DNA of 64,000 nt from Christiangramia fulva (lineage in GTDB: Bacteria > Bacteroidota > Bacteroidia > Flavobacteriales > Flavobacteriaceae). The notes under the pieces were generated by a model that searched no databases, was not told the DNA's origin, and was given only the letters and a program-made list of their open reading frames with translations. This document shows, in pieces, positions 61,736 through 64,000 of the stretch. Position numbers and translations under genes: made by a program. How positions within the stretch are numbered: position 1 is the first letter of the stretch; each line of letters opens with the position of its first letter. The DNA lies in contig NZ_CP028136.1 in assembly GCF_003024155.1 (NCBI RefSeq), positions 2,480,001 to 2,544,000 on the forward strand, in the 5' to 3' direction.

Positions 61736-64000
61736 TTGGAAGCTTATTTAGCTCAATTAAATGATGCACAGAGGGCTCCCGTGCTGCAGAAAGACGGGCC
61801 AATGATCGTAATTGCCGGTGCGGGTTCGGGTAAAACCAGGGTGCTCACTTTCAGGATCGCTTACCTGATGAACCAGGGAGTCGACCCTTTCAATATACTT
61901 GCATTGACCTTTACCAATAAGGCTGCGCGGGAAATGAAGCAGCGTATTTCGAAAATTGTTGGAAGCAGCGAGGCAAAAAATCTCTGGATGGGAACCTTTC
62001 ATTCGGTTTTTGCAAAAATCCTCAGGTATGAAGCTGAAAAGCTGGGTTATCCTTCGAATTTCACAATTTATGATACGCAGGATTCCCAAAGTGTGATAAG
62101 AGCGATCATAAAAGATTTTCGGCTTGACAAAGATGTTTACAAGTATAAACAGGTCTATAACCGGATTTCTTCCTATAAAAACAGTTTAATTACGGTCAAG
62201 GCTTATTTTCAAAATCCCGAATTGCAGGAAGCCGACGCCATGTCGAAAAAACCCCGACTCGGTGAAATTTACAAGGAATATGTTGATCGCTGTTTTAAGG
62301 CAGGCGCGATGGATTTTGACGACCTTCTGCTGAAGACCAATGAACTGCTGAACCGTTTTCCCGATGTGCTTCAGAAATATCAGAACCGCTTCAGGTATAT
62401 CCTGGTAGATGAGTACCAGGATACAAATCATTCGCAATATCTTATCGTTCGGGCACTTTCTGATAAATTTCAGAATATTTGCGTGGTGGGTGACGATGCA
62501 CAGAGTATCTATGCCTTCCGCGGAGCGAATATCAACAACATCCTTAATTTTCAAAAAGATTATGACGATGTGCAGATGTATCGCCTTGAGCAGAATTATC
62601 GTTCGACCAAAAATATCGTCAATGCTGCCAATTCCATCATTGAAAAAAACAAGACCAAACTTGAAAAAATCGTCTGGACCGCCAATGAAGACGGCCCTAA
62701 AATTATTGTAAACCGGTTGTTGACCGATGGGGAGGAAGGGCGTTTTGTAGCCAGTTCTATTTTTGAGAATAAAATGCAGAATCAGATGAATAATGGTGAT
62801 TTTGCGATTTTATACCGTACCAACGCACAAAGCCGTGCGATGGAGGATGCCTTGCGAAAAAAAGATATTCCCTACAGGATCTACGGCGGACTTTCCTTTT
62901 ACCAGAGAAAAGAAATAAAAGATGTTCTTGCCTATTTACGATTGACCCTGAACCCCAAAGATGAAGAAGCCCTTAAACGTGTTGTTAATTATCCATCACG
63001 GGGGATTGGGCAAACCACGATTGACAGGTTGAGTGTAGCAGCGAATAAACATGATCGCTCAATTTTTGAAATTATTGAAAACCTGGATAAACTTGATTTG
63101 AAGATCAATCGCGGAACTCAGACAAAACTGGAGAATTTCGTGAATATGATTAAAAGTTTTTCCATTTTGAATGAAACAGCTGATGCTTTCCAGGTGGCTG
63201 AAACGGTCACGCGAAAAACCGGTTTGGTGCAGGAACTTAAAAAAGATGGCACGCCGGAAGGGATCGCGAGAATTGAAAATATAGAGGAATTACTTAATGG
63301 TATCAGGGATTTTGTTGAAGGCCAGAAAGAGCTTGCAGATACGACCGGCTCACTTTCAGAATTTCTGGAAGATGTTGCCCTGGCTACCGATTTAGATAAA
63401 GATACCGGTGATGATGATCGCGTGGCCCTCATGACCATTCACCTGGCAAAAGGACTTGAATTTCCATATGTTTATATCGTAGGTATGGAAGAGGATCTTT
63501 TTCCTTCGGCGATGAGCATGAATACCCGAAGCGAACTTGAGGAAGAACGCCGACTCTTTTATGTGGCGCTGACCCGTGCTGAAAAACAGGCTTACCTTAC
63601 TTATACGCTTTCCCGTTACCGCTGGGGAAAACTAGTGGATTCTGAGCCCAGCCGCTTTATTGAGGAGATCGATGAGCAGTATCTCGATATGATGGTTCCC
63701 AAGGATGATTATAAATACCAGCCGCTCGTCGATACAGATATTTTTGGGGATGAGGTGGATAAAAGCAAATTGCGACAATCCAAGCCTAAAAGCGGAACTC
63801 CGCCACCTTCTCATAAACCCACCGAAGAGCAGTTGCGAAAATTGCGTAAACTGAAGCCTGCTTCTACGGGACCGGCGCCTGCCAGAAATACTATTCAGCT
63901 GGAAGAAGGAAACCAGGTGGAGCATTCAAGGTTTGGTATTGGAAATGTTATAAAGATTGAAGGTGTTGGACAGGATAAAAAGGCCGAGATCGATTTTGAG
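61736..64000 (+). CDS. UvrD/PcrA-type superfamily 1 DNA helicase (3' end outside window)
   Basis: 755 codons are visible, starting at TTG with EAYLAQLNDAQRAPVLQKD, where the family starts; the end is cut by the window and probably lacks only some tens of residues. Walker A AGAGSGKT is at 27-34 and Walker B DEYQD at 225-229. VVGDDAQSIYAFRGANI, QNYRSTKNI, MTIHLAKGLEFPYVYIVGMEEDLFP and VALTRAEKQ follow. The C-terminal segment (EGNQVEHSRFGIGNVIKIEG) is the interaction domain with RNA polymerase in PcrA. It unwinds DNA in repair and replication conflict resolution. Confidence 0.95.
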   Translation, partial: MEAYLAQLNDAQRAPVLQKDGPMIVIAGAGSGKTRVLTFRIAYLMNQGVDPFNILALTFTNKAAREMKQRISKIVGSSEAKNLWMGTFHSVFAKILRYEAEKLGYPSNFTIYDTQDSQSVIRAIIKDFRLDKDVYKYKQVYNRISSYKNSLITVKAYFQNPELQEADAMSKKPRLGEIYKEYVDRCFKAGAMDFDDLLLKTNELLNRFPDVLQKYQNRFRYILVDEYQDTNHSQYLIVRALSDKFQNICVVGDDAQSIYAFRGANINNILNFQKDYDDVQMYRLEQNYRSTKNIVNAANSIIEKNKTKLEKIVWTANEDGPKIIVNRLLTDGEEGRFVASSIFENKMQNQMNNGDFAILYRTNAQSRAMEDALRKKDIPYRIYGGLSFYQRKEIKDVLAYLRLTLNPKDEEALKRVVNYPSRGIGQTTIDRLSVAANKHDRSIFEIIENLDKLDLKINRGTQTKLENFVNMIKSFSILNETADAFQVAETVTRKTGLVQELKKDGTPEGIARIENIEELLNGIRDFVEGQKELADTTGSLSEFLEDVALATDLDKDTGDDDRVALMTIHLAKGLEFPYVYIVGMEEDLFPSAMSMNTRSELEEERRLFYVALTRAEKQAYLTYTLSRYRWGKLVDSEPSRFIEEIDEQYLDMMVPKDDYKYQPLVDTDIFGDEVDKSKLRQSKPKSGTPPPSHKPTEEQLRKLRKLKPASTGPAPARNTIQLEEGNQVEHSRFGIGNVIKIEGVGQDKKAEIDFE

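Overview
The window is a chromosomal segment of a Bacteroidetes bacterium, very probably a marine-type Flavobacteriaceae (a Gramella/Christiangramia-like relative is my guess from memory, not a computed placement). The reasons are the AT-leaning base composition, promoters of the Bacteroidetes form (TTTG, about 18-21 bases, TAnnTTTG), near absence of Shine-Dalgarno sites except a perfect one before rpsU, tRNAs mostly without encoded CCA, and Bacteroidetes-restricted families (DUF4369, DUF4136, DUF6503-like, OmpA proteins with large periplasmic N-terminal regions).

Positions 1-17600 hold the core expression locus: rpsU, a XerC/D recombinase, hpf, tRNA-Thr(UGU), tRNA-Tyr, tRNA-Gly, tRNA-Thr(GGU), tuf, tRNA-Trp, secE, nusG, rplK-rplA-rplJ-rplL and rpoB-rpoC. 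The tRNA spacers contain tandem repeats whose units each carry a copy of the 3' tail of the tRNA just upstream. Candidate attenuator hairpins lie between nusG and rplK, between rplL and rpoB, and right after the tRNA-cluster promoter. A partial acyl-CoA dehydrogenase and a secreted metallo-beta-lactamase-fold enzyme precede the locus.

Positions 17600-29300 hold a DinB-like protein, a DUF3467 protein, a dipeptide epimerase overlapping an aminotransferase-family enzyme, an alanine/glycine symporter, prfC, an OmpA-domain envelope protein, an idi-PTPS-prxQ gene cluster, another tRNA-Thr(UGU) with its own tail repeat, and mqo. Positions 29400-41820 hold a DUF4369 lipoprotein, a DUF819 membrane protein, a tightly packed five-gene operon (SPFH protein, small membrane protein, alpha/beta hydrolase, ribbon-helix-helix protein, HAD phosphatase), an S1/P1 nuclease, AlkB-like and DoxX-like genes, a TPR hybrid histidine kinase, a lipoprotein and htpG.

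Positions 42000-64000 hold a TetR regulator with an AarF/UbiB kinase, a six-loop EF-hand protein, a FabH-type ketosynthase, small membrane proteins, a fasciclin protein, a DUF4136 lipoprotein, pheT, a TPR/lipocalin-like secreted protein, a cysteine-rich lipoprotein, recG, an M1 aminopeptidase followed by two tandem patatin-like genes, an M20 amidohydrolase and the start of a UvrD/PcrA helicase that runs off the end.

Most of the window is ordinary housekeeping sequence. The most unusual signals are non-coding: the tRNA-tail repeats, a dispersed hairpin family with the loop core GAGCGAAGTCGA and variable complementary arms, a 23-bp terminator hairpin that abuts the xerC start codon, a 30-bp perfect palindrome near pheT, and the perfect Shine-Dalgarno before rpsU.
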